Shown here one piece after another: positions 32,596 through 44,569 of a DNA stretch of 64,000 nucleotides (the stretch's first letter is position 1; every line of letters starts with the position of its first letter). The notes beneath the pieces are model-generated. The model was not told the DNA's origin, ran no database searches, and saw nothing but the letters and a program-made list of their open reading frames with translations. Source of the stretch: Pictodentalium vernedei (lineage: Eukaryota; Mollusca; Scaphopoda; Dentaliida; Dentaliidae); contig JAUFNR010000011.1 of assembly GCA_031216915.1 (NCBI GenBank), forward strand, positions 186,001 through 250,000, in the 5' to 3' direction. Both the position numbers and the translations under genes were made by a program.

Positions 32596-34050
32596 CCCCA
32601 AATAATGGATATGGACTCTTGCAGTTTCTGCCATTTAACTGGCTGTATCTCAAGAAGCAGATTTTTAAAGATTATTCCTCACATTGGACTAAGCTGAAAT
32701 TCGGATTCCAATAGGGAGCCCAAATATTAACCAAGGGACTTGATTTGAACAAACTTAGATCTGACCTCCCTAAGGATACTGTACACCAAATATCAAAAGA
32801 TTCTGACTGGTGGATCTGAAGAAGATCTTTAAAGATCATTCCTCATATTGCTGAAGTTTGGGCTTCCTGAAAGAGCCCAAATATTAGCACAGGCACCCCC
32901 TCCCCTCCCTGGCCTCTCTAGAGATGTTGTATACCAAATATGAAAGCATTCTCACTGGTGGATCCAAAGAAGATTTTTAATGAAATTTCCTCATATAGCA
33001 CTAAGTTAAAATTCAGGCTACCACTGGGAGCCCAAGTATTAATGTAGGGACCAGATTTAAACAAACATGAATATGACCTTCCCTAGAGATTTTTGTGTAC
33101 CAAATATCAAAAGATTCTAATAAATGGTTCTGGAGAAGTTTTTTAAAGAAATTTCCTCATAAGATAAGATAAGATAAATTTTATTGCACAACCACAACCT
33201 TAATGGGTATGGCACATAATACAGAGATACATATAAGTTGCAATATGCTGGAAATAAATCAAAGGAGACATTTCCCGGACACGCCTTTCTTCACACACAT
33301 GTGCACCCCACCCCACACCCTTTCCCCCACACACTTATACATGTGGGGGGGGGGGGGGGATTTTTTACACCATCGTCAGGTGAGTGGAGTAATTACACTT
33401 GATCCCTGTTCGAGAAAATCGCAGATAAAAGGTGTCCAAGGCCATATGTCATATCAATCTCTTGACAGTTGAAAAGCCACCAGACTTTATCGCGATTACT
33501 GAGATGGGTGTAAGCTGCGTATTGCATGCATGCTGTCTTGGCAAGTTCCTGGCGCACATCTTTGTGCTTAGAGCAGACAAAGAGAGCAAGCATTTCATCT
33601 TCAACGAGGTTTAGCTCACATTGTTTACAGTATCGTGTTCATGCGGGACAGGTTTGGGCCTATTGTATTGACCGTGTTCGATTTCCAATTCATGTGCACT
33701 TATTCTAAATTTTGTGACACATTTTCTATATTTCAAGTCGAGGTTGTCTAAGTACCATTCACATGCATAGTCATTCTTGATAGAATAATAAAACTGTAGC
33801 TTGGAATGGTGCGATCTTGTTTTATCTCAAGCGCAATCATCTTTCCAAGTCTGGGCATACATATCTTGGAGACGCGTCCTTAAATGTCCGATGATGAAGT
33901 TTGCTGGGGTGGTCGAAGGATCCTGTACCAATTTCAGAATCCGGTCTTTGAAACGATATTTTCTATTTTAGAGATACCCAAATGTCCGAGTACTTGTAGT
34001 TCATCATAAGCTCGAGACAAAAGACGATTATCATTTCTTTTTGCCTGAAG

Positions 34051-35055
34051 CTAGCTATTTACAAATCGACTCTGTTCTTCAATGTGTAGTGGATATCTGC
34101 CAAGCTCTGCCATGACTGCTCCATTGGAAGCTTTTGAATGAACTTGTAAAACATATTTACAGAATTTGAGTTGGACTGATTCAATTTGGTGCTGGGCATT
34201 CCGCAATATCTGGTCACCCCATGCTTCACACCCACAGAGGAGTATCAACTTTACCAATGCATCGAATAACTTTTCACGAATATGCAAATTATCATTTGAC
34301 ACAGATCAGAAAATACTTTGCAGTCGGAAGTACGCTTTCAGTGGTTTAGATCTAAAATTAGTAATACCACTTGTGTAGCTACCTGACGACACCAAGATAA
34401 CACCTAAGTAGATGTAGGATGATACCCTTGTCAGCTGCTCATTGTTGAAATAAAACACGTCCTTCAATGTTCTGCCAGTTTTATTGAAAACCATTGCCTT
34501 TGTCTTATTTTTATTTACAGTCAGTCTCCACCTGGCACAATAGTTGGAAAGTGCATCCAATGATTTTTGTAGACATGCTGAAGACATCGAAATCAGAACA
34601 AGGTCATCTGCATAAAAAAGGCATGGTTCAACAAACTCTTGAAGGGTGGGAAAGCTATCGTGACATACATTTTCCTTAATATACTCTGGAATATTGTCAA
34701 TAAAAAGGCTGACCAGCAGGGGACTTAGCTCATTCCCCTGCATTACCCCAACCGAAGTGGTAAATTTTCCCGACAGTCTATCCCAGCTTTAACACAGAGT
34801 GAGCTAGAGGTACACATCTGTTTGATGGATTAGTAGAAACAGACGCCAATACCCTTTTGTAAAAGTTTAAGGAGTAGCCCTTGCCTACATACCCTGTCAA
34901 AAGCCTTTTGAACAGCCACAAAACAGGCATATAACTTTCTTTTGCTATGAAATGTTTTATTGATTAAAGCCTTAATAACCACGTGGTGATCCGAAGTTTT
35001 ATAACTTTTCTGAAAACCAGCCTTACAGTCATTTGGTATCCCTTTATCTTTTAAT
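34051..35055 (-). pseudogene. LINE: reverse transcriptase, second part, with YADD
   Basis: From 35055: GIPNDCKAGFQKSYKTSDHH, KRKLYACFVAVQKAFDRVCR (palm), then a gap and frame change near 34750, GNELSPLLVSLFIDNIPEYI and the catalytic YADD at about 34603-34614. Further on are RWRLTVNKNKTKAMVFNKTG and the C-terminal LRNAQHQIESVQLKFCKYVL and GRYPLHIEEQSRF, ending at 34051. The first RT aspartate lies in FVAVQKAFDRV, where family members usually have a D before the first V; here V/A replaces it. Not functional as assembled. Confidence 0.8.
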
Positions 35056-36358
35056 GAAAGTGTCAGTGACACTGTAGCTCAACTTGTCAAGACATGTACA
35101 TGTATAGTATGTGACACAGCAATGACAAACATCTAGGTAATGACCTGATAACAAAGGTACATATAAAGTATTGTAACGGTCTGTACATAAATACTGACCG
35201 TTGCCTGTAACAAATGTATAGGTAAAGTATTGTAAAGGTGGGTGACAGTCAGATGCTAAACTAGAAAAGAAATCTTTGAGTCCCAGAGTGGGTCTGACTG
35301 AACCCGAAATATTTGTTCTCATAGCACAGTGATAACAAAGGCACCCCAAAACACACTCATTCCTGTCCCAAGGTGAAAACAAAGGTACCCAAGAAGTTTC
35401 GTGAAGATCAGTTCACAAATATGAGCTGCGTAGAAGTTGTGACAAAAAACTGATTGGACCTAATTTCGGTACAAAATGGCCACTGGCAGCCATCTTGAAT
35501 TCTGGACCACGCCCAGAAACACTCGTTCTCGTCCCAAGGTTATAACAAAGGTACCCAAGAAGTTTCGTGAAGATCGGTTCATAAATACAGCCTCTAGCCC
35601 GAGCCGTATTGACATGTGCACTTACAGAGTATAAGTAGCACTGAATAAATCAAAGTTCATCTAATTTGTATAATTTCTGCACGCGAAAAAAACCCGTACT
35701 ATATGTGATGTATTCCATGTTACTAAACATTCATACAAAAATTTATTCAAATCAGAAATTTCTTACAGAAGTTCTGTACAAAAGACTGATTGCACTAATT
35801 TTGGTACAAAATGGCTGCTGGTGGCCATCTTGAATTTCGGACCACACCCAAAAACACTCGTTCTCATCCCACTGTAATAACAAAGGTACTCAAGAAGTTT
35901 CGTAAAGATCGGTTCATAAATACGGCATCTAGCCTGAGCCGTATAGAAGTTGTGTACAAAAAACTGATTAGACCTAATTTCGATACAAAATGGCCACTGG
36001 CAGCCATCTTGAATTTTGGACCGCACCCAGAAACACTCGTTCTCGTCCCAAGGTGATAACAAAGGTACCCAAGACGTTTCGTGAAGATCGGTTCATAAAT
36101 ACAGACTCTAGCCCGAGCCATATTAACATGTGTACTTACTGTGTGTAAGCAGCACTGAAAAAATCAAAGTTCATCTAATTTGCATAATTTCGTTCTCGTC
36201 CCAAAGTCATAACAAAGGTACCCAAGAAGTTTCGTAAAGATCGGGTCATAAATACGACCTCTAGCCCGAGCCGTATCCAATTGTTGATGGACAGACGGAC
36301 AGACGGCCAGACGGACCATGGCATAAGCTCAAATTTGGCTTCGCCAAAGTTGAGCTAA
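35056..36358 (+). mobile_element. Hairpin element family D, copy i, inside LINE RT
   Basis: Starts with GAAAGTGTCAGTGACACTG (35056); 5' motif AGCTCAACTTG (35076-35086). Ends in a hairpin at 36325-36356 whose right arm CAAAGTTGAGCT pairs with the 5' motif, then CTAAAA. The core has ~3 monomers with GCCATCTTGAATTTTGGACC, AACAAAGGTACCCAAGAAG and AAGATCGGTTCATAAATAC. A GGACAGACGG run precedes the hairpin. Removing the element restores the LINE frame. Confidence 0.75.
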
Positions 36359-36699
36359 AAATGTTGTTAACCGTTCATTTAATATACTTGTGTATAATTT
36401 CCCTATATTACTGATAATGGTGATGCCGCGAAACATATCTGGTGAGTCGGCATGTGCAGTCTTCGTGAGAGAAACAATAAATCCCTCTGACCATTCAGGT
36501 GGGAACTTGCCATTACGTAAGACAGTATTGAAAAGTTTTGTCAACACAGGAGCAATAATGGATTTGACACATTTTATCATTTCGTTTTTAATACCATCCA
36601 GGCCTTCTGGCTTGCCACTCTTTAGTTTCGAGATCACCCGCAGTGTTTCAGTGTCAGTAGTCACAAAGTCTACAGCGTTGTTGATTCCTGATGATTGCT
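36359..36699 (-). pseudogene. LINE: reverse transcriptase, first part
   Basis: Reads TLRVISKLKSGKPEGLDGIK, APVLTKLFNTVLRNGKFPPE and FRGITIISNIGKLYTSILNE, ending RLTTF at the edge of the family D insertion. The frame continues on the other side (35055) as KDKGIPNDCKAG. These are the fingers and early palm regions of a LINE RT. Confidence 0.8.
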
Positions 36700-37494
36700 C
36701 TAGCTGAGATAGCCTGGAGCAGATCTGTGTTTTGAAACTCTCATTAAACGTAGCACTGGGAGTTGGGTTTCCAATGATTCATAATGCTTTTTCCAAGAAT
36801 CTATAGGTATATTGTTTGACAAATCTGACATGTTGCAAATATCATCCTGTAATTTAGACACAGTATCCCAAAATTGTTTGGGGTTTGTGGTGTGTAAATT
36901 GTCTAATTGGTGAATGATTTCCTCTTTGTACTGCCTTTTTTTCTGTGCCTTAAATCTTTTACATATTTGTGTTTGAAGGCATAATACCTCCCACTGGCTA
37001 TGGGATATATGTTGAATTTTAAATACATGGTGTTGGTGAAGCAGTTGCTTTTTCATTTCATAACAAGATTTGTCATACCATAGCTTTGGGGGAGCACGTT
37101 TCCTGGAGGACTGCTTGCCGACTCTTCTACGGCAAAGGGACATATTGGCACAGTGACTGATTACTGCTGATACCTCACTCAAAATATCTGCGGACTTTGC
37201 GAAATGTTTTTTGACTAACACATTTAATTTTGTCATGTTTTCCGGTGTGTGAAATGATTTAATGAATCTTTCTTTAGCGCTGTCATCCCAAATAAACGTA
37301 GAAGGCAGTGGAAAAGAAGTATTCTGTTCACTTACAATTTTAGGTTCAGCTTTTAAAATATACCACAGTTGTGAGTGATCAGAGTAGAGATTTAATACAT
37401 TAACTCTAAAGATGTGTATACTTTGAAGGAGATCTTCTGTGGCTATAACATAATCGACAACCTTTACCTTTGCTGTTGCATCTGCTACAGACAT
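36700..37494 (-). pseudogene. LINE: C-terminal part of AP endonuclease and linker
   Basis: The frame starts with AKVKVVDYVIATEDLL and LNLYSDHSQLWYIL. The SDH motif is the last catalytic block of APE-type endonucleases that nick the target. A basic linker to RT follows (KQSSRKRAPPKLWYDKSCYE, LHTTNPKQFWDTVSKLQDD). The catalytic N-terminal half is absent through 5' truncation. A frame change near 36730 separates it from RT. Confidence 0.75.
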
Positions 37495-38932
37495 CTGGGC
37501 TGTAGTTTTTGGTACTGGGCAAAGATGGGGTGTTGCAATTCCCTAGAGTAAAATCTAGTTCTTCTTTCGTTCAACAGTTCAAATTATCCTGCAGGATTAT
37601 GGTCACCATATAGCAACAAGTTAAAATTTGGGCTCTCCAAATATTAACCCAGGCACTCGACTCGAACAAACTTAGAGATGTTGTATACCAAATATGAAAG
37701 GATTCTGACTGGTGGATCTGAAGAAGATTTTTAAAGAAATTCCCTCATATTGCATAGGGATCCTAAATATTAGCCCAGGCACTCAATTTGAACAAATGTA
37801 AATCTGAAACCCCTAGAAATGTTGTATACCGAATATGAAAGGATTCTGATTGGTGGATCTGAAGAAGATTTTTGAAGAAATTTCCTCATATTGCACTAAG
37901 TTAAACTTTGGGCTCCAACAGAGAGCCCAAATATTAATCCAGGGAACTGATTTGAACAAACTTGAAACTGTTCCCCCTCCTAGAGGTGTTGTATACCAAA
38001 CATGAAAGCATGGTAGATCTGAAGAAGATTTTTAAAGATTGTCCCCCGTATTGCACCATGTTAAAATTTGGGCCATAGGAAGCCCAAATATTTACCGGGG
38101 GACTTCATTTGAACAATCTTGAATCTGACCCTCATAACAATGATGTATTTCAAACATTAAAAGATTCTGACATGTGGTTCTGAAGACTATTTCTAAAAAA
38201 TTATTATTCATATTGCCCTTACTTAAAAATTTGGGCTCCTGTATTGAGCCCAAATATGAACCAAAGGGGTTCATTTTAACAAACTCGTATCTGAGCCCCC
38301 CCCTCCTTACCCCCCCCCCCCCCCTCCACAGACACACTCCCTAACTGATCAGTACACATGGTTCTGGTGAAAAAAGATTTAAAACTTTTTGTAAATATGA
38401 CTCAGCATTTTTTCGATGCCCCCCCCCCCCCCCCCCCCCCCACACCTATAAAGCTCCCTGATATAACCAATGGCAAATTATTTTACCATTCAATTCTATT
38501 GGTCCTAAGGATGTTTCATACCAAATAACAGTTCTCTATTCCGTGTGGTTTGGGAAATGTGGGCATTTCAAAATATTTCTATTTTTAGCTCCTAGGGTTC
38601 CCACAGGGACAGCGGAAAATGTTTTTTTTTTGCATGAGTCAAGTACTTAAGACTCAATAATACGACATACCAAATTTGGTTCAAATCGGACCATCAGTTC
38701 AGAAAATAGAAATTTTGGGTAGGGCCAAAAATCTTGCCCCTCTTATTACAAAGGCAAATATTGCTCCACAAACTTCAATTGAAAAAACTTGATTCTACAC
38801 CTCAAAAGGAAGCTACATACCAAATATCAAGTCATTGTGCCCATTGGTTCATGAGAAGAGGATTTTTTTAAATTTTATGGCACTTTTTTCTGCACCCTCT
38901 CCCTTTGAGGCTGGGCATGTTGATTTAAAAAA

Positions 38933-39523
38933 AAACTAGAGGTACTGTGAGCAAACTCACAAAGTGATACCCCCCACCCCCACACCTGAAATGTATAAGT
39001 TATATTATCTCCCCTTGGAACTGTCAGAACGGAATTATATTGCTTCATGCACATCTTCATATGGAGTTCTTCCGTTGTGTAAAGTTTCATGAAAATTCTT
39101 CAAACGGTTTAGGAGGAGTTGCGCTTACAAGGATGGACAGACGGTATAAGTTAGATTATCTCCCCTTGGAAATGTCCGAACAGAATTATATTGCTTCATG
39201 CACATCTTCATATGGAGTTCTTCCATTGTGTAAAGTTTCATGAAAATTCTTCATACGGTTTAGGAGGAGTTGCACTTACAAGGATGGACAGACGGTATAA
39301 GTTAGATTATCTCCCCTTGGAAATGTCCGAACGGAATTATATTGCTTCATGCACATCTTCATATGGAGTTCTTCCATTGTGTAAAGTTTCATGAAAATTC
39401 TTCAAACGGTTTAGGAGGAGTTGCACTTACAAGGATAGACAGACGGACAGATGGACGGACAGGGTGATTCCTATATACCCCCCCCCCCCCCCCCCCCCCA
39501 ACTTTGTTTGCGGGGGGTATAAA
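38933..39523 (+). mobile_element. Hairpin element family C, ~152-bp tandem core
   Basis: The 5' motif ATACCCCCC (38967-38975) pairs with GGGGGGTAT (39512-39520), the right arm of a 3' hairpin starting near 39474. The core is three nearly identical ~152-bp monomers (TATCTCCCCTTGGAAATGTC, AGGAGGAGTTGC, GGATGGACAGACGG). A 22-base C run lies inside the hairpin (39478-39499). Short ORFs here are array translations. Confidence 0.65.
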
Positions 39524-40240
39524 AAATGTGATGTCCGAACAAGCAATCACCTGAAATATAACTAAAATTGGTTCAGCGCACAAAAACACATCCTGACTTT
39601 CAGTAAGGTGACCTAATAATGATGCATTGTACATGTATGTTTCATTTAACTCAACACTATCAAAGTGCCTAATTAGCTTTCTTGTCGAGACGTGCCTGAT
39701 TAGCTTTCTTGTCGAGACAATGGCAAAGCATGGACTGCTTTTGCAACATTGCTGTCCCTATGACATTACAACTAGTGCGGGGTATAAGCTTGCAGATTTC
39801 AGAAATTAACCAAACCTGAAAACAGATTCCGTGTATTTGATGTCTGGGAACACTGTGGAACCTACTTTTGGGTTCCAACAAGATCTATCAAGGAACCCGT
39901 GTTTATTTCTTATTTATTCTGTAACCATTTTCTTATCCTGGTTTCCAGATTAAGACATGCAACTGTTTAAGAAGGACCTAGAATATGAAGTGGACTGCAA
40001 TAGAAGAGAGGGCAAATACATTTGATGGAATAAAAAAGTGAATCAAATTATGTGTATTTTCATTTGTGTATTTTGTGCCCTTGAACACTCAATTTAATTG
40101 CAGCAGATGAACTGAGAAAATGATGACTCAGATGACTGTGTACAACATTACCTGCAAGTGAAAAAGATAAAGAAAAAATAATCATAACTGTAATGAAATA
40201 AAATAATTACTTCATTTTTTAATTCACAGTTGAATAAAAA
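39524..40240. other. No gene seen; 27-bp tandem duplication
   Basis: Mostly unique AT-rich DNA. 39665-39691 and 39692-39718 are tandem copies of a 27-bp unit differing at one base (core TTAGCTTTCTTGTCGAGAC). No exon is supported. Confidence 0.5.
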
Positions 40241-40259
40241 AAAAAAATGCAGATACGAT

Positions 40260-41495
40260 CACCAATCCAATGTCGAGTTGTGACAGCACAAAAGTGGGTT
40301 TAATCATTATCAACTTATCGTCTGGAAACCAGTTGTTTACAATTTTCTATGTGAAGGGTCATTGTGACCTTGCCCTTTGACCTAGCGATTCCAAAATAAT
40401 TAGGGCTCTTTCTTGCACAAATGCCAACCTACCTATGAAGTTTCATGAATGTGGGTGGAACCATTGTCAAAAAATCATCCGGAAACCAATTGTTTAAGAT
40501 TTATTATGTTCAAGGTCACTGTGACCTTGACCTTTCACCAAGCAAGTCCAAAATAAATAGGGGTCTTCCACTCACGTAGGCCAACCTATCTATGAAGTTT
40601 CATGAATGTGGGTCAGACCATTATCAAGTTATCATCTGGAAGCCAATTGTTTACGATTTACTATGTTGAAGGTCACGGTGACCTTGACCATTCACCTAGC
40701 AAGTACAAAATAAATTGGGTTCTTGCCCTCACTGATGCCAACCTACCTATTAAGTTTCATGAAAGTTGGTCGAACCATTATAAAGTTATCATCTGGAAAC
40801 CAATTGTTTTGATTTACTGTGTTCAGGGTCACTGTGACCTGACCTTTGACCTAGCAAGTCCAAAATAAACACGGTTCTTCCTCTCACCGATGCCAACCTA
40901 CCTATGAAGTTTCATGAACGTGGGTTGAACCATTATCAAGTTATCGCCTAGAAACCAATTGTTTACAGATTTACTATGTTGAAGGCCACTGTGCCCTTGA
41001 CCTTTCACCTAGCGAGTCCAAAATATATAGGGTTTTTCCTCTCACAGATGCCAATCTACCTATGAAGTTTCATGTACATGGGTCAAACCATTATCAGGTT
41101 ATCATCCGGAAACCAATTGTTTTGATTTACTATGTTCAGGGTCACTGCGACCTTGACCTTTGACCTAGCGGGTCCAAAATAAATAGGGTTCTTCCATGCA
41201 CAAAGGCCTACCTACATAAAAAGTTTCATGAATGTGGGTTCAACCATAGTCAAATTATCATCCGGAAACCAATTGTTTATGATGTAGTATGTTCAAGGTC
41301 ACTGTGACCTTCACAACTGACCTAGTGAGTCCAAAATACATAGGATTCTTCCTCTCAGCGGGGCCAACCTACCTATGAAGTTTCATGAATGTGGGTCAAA
41401 CCATTATCAAGTTATCGTCCGGAAACCAATCGTTTACGCCGCCAGCCATTCATCAAACTATAAGTCGACTTTGACTTCGTCACAACTTAACTAAT
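40260..41495 (+). mobile_element. Hairpin element family I, ~170-bp tandem core
   Basis: The 5' motif GTCGAGTTGTGAC (40272-40284) pairs at 11 of 13 positions with GTCACAACTTAAC (41479-41491), part of the 3' hairpin (from about 41464) that ends AACTAATAAA. The core has about seven ~170-bp monomers with CCTACCTATGAAGTTTCATG, GGTCACTGTGACCTTGACC and CCGGAAACCAATTGTTTA. No ORF is supported. Confidence 0.6.
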
Positions 41496-41592
41496 AAATA
41501 AAAATTCTTTCTGCATTCTGATTCAGAAGGGACAAATCGTCTAGGTACAAAGTGTGCCATTCACGAAGGTAAAGATATTGAATCGATTGGGA

Positions 41593-41649
41593 CGAAATGT
41601 CTGTAACCCATGGACATAAAATTTATGTCCATGGTTTACAGACATTTCG
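41593..41649. repeat. Near-perfect palindrome
   Basis: About 28-bp arms (CGAAATGTCTGTAA, CATGGACATAAA) meet directly with almost no loop, with one or two mismatches. It lies between family I and two larger fold-backs. Confidence 0.75.
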
Positions 41650-41880
41650 CCATAAATAAGTCTGAATACACATCATCTCCTTGATTCTGCATGGAACACT
41701 CTAAAATTGAAAGAACATATCTTGCATTTTAGCAAAGAAATTTTCCCCTCATTGTCAGTCTAGGTGAAATAAGGTAATTTTGTCATTGTTTTCAGTGATA
41801 CAGTTTTGTGTGTATGGCTTCGCATGCTTTTGTAACTTGTCGAAAATGGGTGCATTTAATTTTAGTAATTCAGAAGCAAA

Positions 41881-42056
41881 AACTGTTGGCAACATGCATG
41901 CTCAGCAATCTGAAGCGACTGAGATTGTCAAAACGAGTGAACCATTGTTACAAATCAGATCACTGTTTCATCTGATTCGTAACAGTAACAATGGTGCACT
42001 CGTTTTGACAATCTCAGTCGCTTCAGATAGTTGAGCATGCATGTTGCCAACAGTTT
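41881..42056. repeat. Large fold-back, ~75-bp arms
   Basis: Left arm from 41881 (AACTGTTGGCAACATGCATG) and right arm ending 42056 pair over ~75 bp with few mismatches around a short centre near 41965. Blocks CTGAAGCGACTGAGATTGTC and its complement are perfect. No target duplication is evident and there is no ORF. Confidence 0.75.
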
Positions 42057-42057
42057 T

Positions 42058-42232
42058 TATAGCCCAAAAAAAGAGACATACGGATGGAGAGATCATCACT
42101 ACATCCCTGCATTTAATAAAATTGTATCATTTATCATTGATGAAACTTTCAACAATGATAAATGATACAATTTTATTAAATGAGAGGATATAGTGATGAT
42201 CACCGTCCGTACATATCTTTTTTTGAGCTATA
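42058..42232. repeat. Large fold-back, ~80-bp arms, adjacent to the previous one
   Basis: Arms 42058-42140 and 42153-42232 pair with few mismatches around a ~12-base loop (GATGAAACTTTC region). CAATGATAAATGATACAATT is a perfect block in the right arm. It begins one base after the preceding fold-back and leads into family H copy ii. Confidence 0.75.
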
Positions 42233-42234
42233 AT

Positions 42235-43345
42235 TTTGAAGCTTACCATACTTCTTAAGTATGGTATAGAGATGACAAAAATAGGTTTAGTTTGAATTTC
42301 TGGCGCCACTTAAAGACTGAACGAAAATACTGCTTTCTGACGAAAGACTCCTAGGATATATAATTTCAGTTGTTTAAAGTGTGTTTATATGTTCCAGTAG
42401 GTCTCTAGATGTGCATAAAGGTTTCTGATTTTTTATTCAACCCCATGTGGTGGCCACAGTGCCACTTTTGTCGTTAGAGAATAAGTTTCTGGCAAAAGGC
42501 TCCAAGGGGTTTTAAGTCGAAAGGGTGAAAGTGTGTTCATGTATGTTCTGGTAGGGTTTCTAAATGTGCATCAAGGTTTCAGATTTTTGATTCAGCCCCC
42601 ATGTGGCGAAAGTAGCGCCCCTTTTGTCATTACAGAATCTTTTTCCGTCGAAAGGCTCCTAGGGGTTTTAATTCAAAACGTTGAAAGTGTGTTCATATGT
42701 TCCGGTAGAGTCTCTGGATGTGCATAAAGGTTTCTAATTTTTGATTCAGTCCCATGTGGTGCCCATAGAACCACTTTTGTCGTGAGAGAATCGTTTTCTG
42801 GCAAAAGGCTCCTAGGGGGTTTAATTCAAAATGCTGAAAGTGTGTTCATATGTTCTGGTAGGATCTCTAGATGTGCAAAGAGGTTTCAGATTTTTGGACC
42901 CATGTGGTGCCCATAGCACCACTTTAGTCATTAGAGAATCGGTTTCCAGCGAAAGACTCCTTGGGGTTTTTTTCGAAATGTTTAAAGTGTGTTCATATGT
43001 TCCGGTAGGGTCTCTAGATGTGCATAAAGGTTTCAGATTTTTAGTTCGGCCCCATGTGGCGCATGTAGTGCCCCTTTTGTCATTAGAGAAACGTTTTCCA
43101 GCAAAAAGCTCCTAGGGGGTTTAATTCGAAACACTGAAAGTGTGTTCATATGTTCAGGTACAGTCTCTAGATATGCATAACGTTTTGGATTTTTGATGCG
43201 GCCCCATGTGGCACCAGTAGAGCCACTTTTGTTGTTAAAGAATATGCATTGATTTGTGACCATCGTGATGGCATATCGGAAATGCGGGGATGGGGATACA
43301 CCTTAGTGTGCTTTGCACACAAATGATATAGTTCTAGTTTTTAGT
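42235..43345 (+). mobile_element. Hairpin element family H, copy ii
   Basis: About six diverged monomers carry GAAAGTGTGTTCATATGTTC, GGTAGGGTCTCTAGATGTGC and AAAAGGCTCCTAGGGG, related to H copy i. The end matches H-i: AAATGCGGGGA (43280-43290) and then the GTGTGCTTTGCACAC hairpin (43306-43320). The 5' partner TCCCTGCATTT lies inside the adjoining fold-back (about 42104-42114), so that fold-back may be the element's 5' end. Confidence 0.55.
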
Positions 43346-43578
43346 CTTGGCAGAAAACTTGTGTGTTTCAAACAAATTTGTGGGAACCTGTTTCGTGTTT
43401 CCATGGTTTGGGCCCAATGGAACATGCACACAAATGGAACGATCATTTCCGTGAAATCTGCATGCCTGTGGGCAGTATTTCTATTAGAGCTGACATGGTT
43501 ATAGACTTTTAGTAAGCGGTTAACAGTTTGCTGTAATTGCTTAATGACTGTTTATTAGCTTTTTTTTTTTAAAGATGG

Positions 43579-43759
43579 TACAGTAAAACCTGTTTTGAGA
43601 GACCACTGTCGTGAGAGACCACCTGTCTTGAGAGACCACTGTGACCTTGTTCCATTTGGCTGTTTTACTCTGTAATGGACCTGTCACATGAGATCACCTG
43701 TTTTGACAGGCACTTTTGGCTGGCAAAAAGGGGGGACTCTCAAGACAGGTTCTACTGTA
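43579..43759. mobile_element. MITE with TACAGTA ends (pogo/mariner-like)
   Basis: A 181-bp stretch with terminal inverted repeats TACAGTAAAACCTGT and ACAGGTTCTACTGTA (14 of 15 paired) and repeated GAGAGACCAC motifs inside. TA-flanked CAGT-type termini suit Tc1/mariner or pogo MITEs (inferred). No ORF. Confidence 0.65.
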
Positions 43760-43967
43760 TCATCACATGCACGTCACAAAGCAGTCCGTAGTTGTACCTC
43801 ACATGGGTGTACAAGTATATGCCTACACATCTATAATCCTTTTCCAGTCATTGGAATTAGCAACAACACTTGGCAATGCGGCCACAGTATTATAATATAC
43901 ATATATATAAAATCAATTATGCATAAATTATTAGTTTGAAAATCAGTTTGCACAAGAAAGAAAAAAT

Positions 43968-44108
43968 GGAAATTTCAAGTAATTTCTTTATTTATCATAC
44001 CTACCCCTAGCCCAGACATGCTAGCTCTCTCTAATCGTCAGAATTCAGGCCAAACGCTTAATTTACCCCTCCCCACGCACCCCAAAAATTAAGCGAAAAC
44101 AATAAAAA
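43968..44108 (-). mobile_element. DIRS copy 3, terminal piece a
   Basis: Closely matches 57548-57690 (TGGAAATTTCAAGT, ATTTATCAT, CCAGACATGCT). It is the outer recombinase-side end of a third DIRS-type element. Interrupted at 44108 by a family A insertion and resumed at 49554. Confidence 0.65.
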
Positions 44109-44569
44109 CAAGAGGCCTTAATCGCTCACCTGCCAAAGTGGTTCAAAGAACTATTTGGGATCACATTCAGTTAGACATGGTTCAACAACACTACAAAAGA
44201 ATGAGGTCATGAAAGGTAAACTTTTATAGAACAAGAGGCCCCACGTGGCCTTAATCGCTCACCTGACAAAGTGACTCTAAGAAGTATTTTAAAGTCACCT
44301 TCACCATGTCATGCCTCATCAACATTAACTGGTTGAGTGATAGATTTTGTTTGAAGTTCAACATTTGTTACCTAAAATTAGTTTTAGGCCAATCTCCAAT
44401 GATTTTTAATAAAGCAAATTTATCTCTGCAGACAAACTGGTTTAGCATGAAGCACAAACAAGGAATGTGAAGAGATAGCCTTGGACATCTCTCCCCAACT
44501 GTGGATATCTTCCATGTGCTACATGTATATATTTGCATGCAAGAAAACAAAAATTTTCACAAATTTTCC

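Larger units (their letters stand above)
33163..37600 (-). mobile_element. Non-LTR retrotransposon (LINE, APE type), split by family D
   Basis: Read on the minus strand the order is end of an AP endonuclease, reverse transcriptase, C-terminal part, then a 3' tail of ATCTT repeats (33163-33180). It sits in a family A array whose consensus resumes at about 37600, so the 5' end is truncated there. A family D element (35056-36358) splits the RT. Frames are broken near 36700 and 34750. Motif style fits the I/Jockey group of APE-type LINEs; the exact clade is uncertain. No clear target duplication was found. Confidence 0.8.
32600..38930 (+). mobile_element. Hairpin element family A, copy iv (array, ends lost)
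   Basis: Tandem monomers of ~167-185 bp contain ACCAAATATGAAAGGATTCTG, GGATCTGAAGAAGATTTT and GAGCCCAAATATTAACCCAG. From about 38450 comes a non-tandem tail (AATTTTGGGTAGGGCCAAAA) shared with the other A copies at about 47930-48430 and 53230-53740. Neither the CAAGAGGCC start nor the GAGCTAA hairpin is present; the tail is cut at 38930 by family C. A LINE interrupts the array (33163-37600). Confidence 0.65.
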
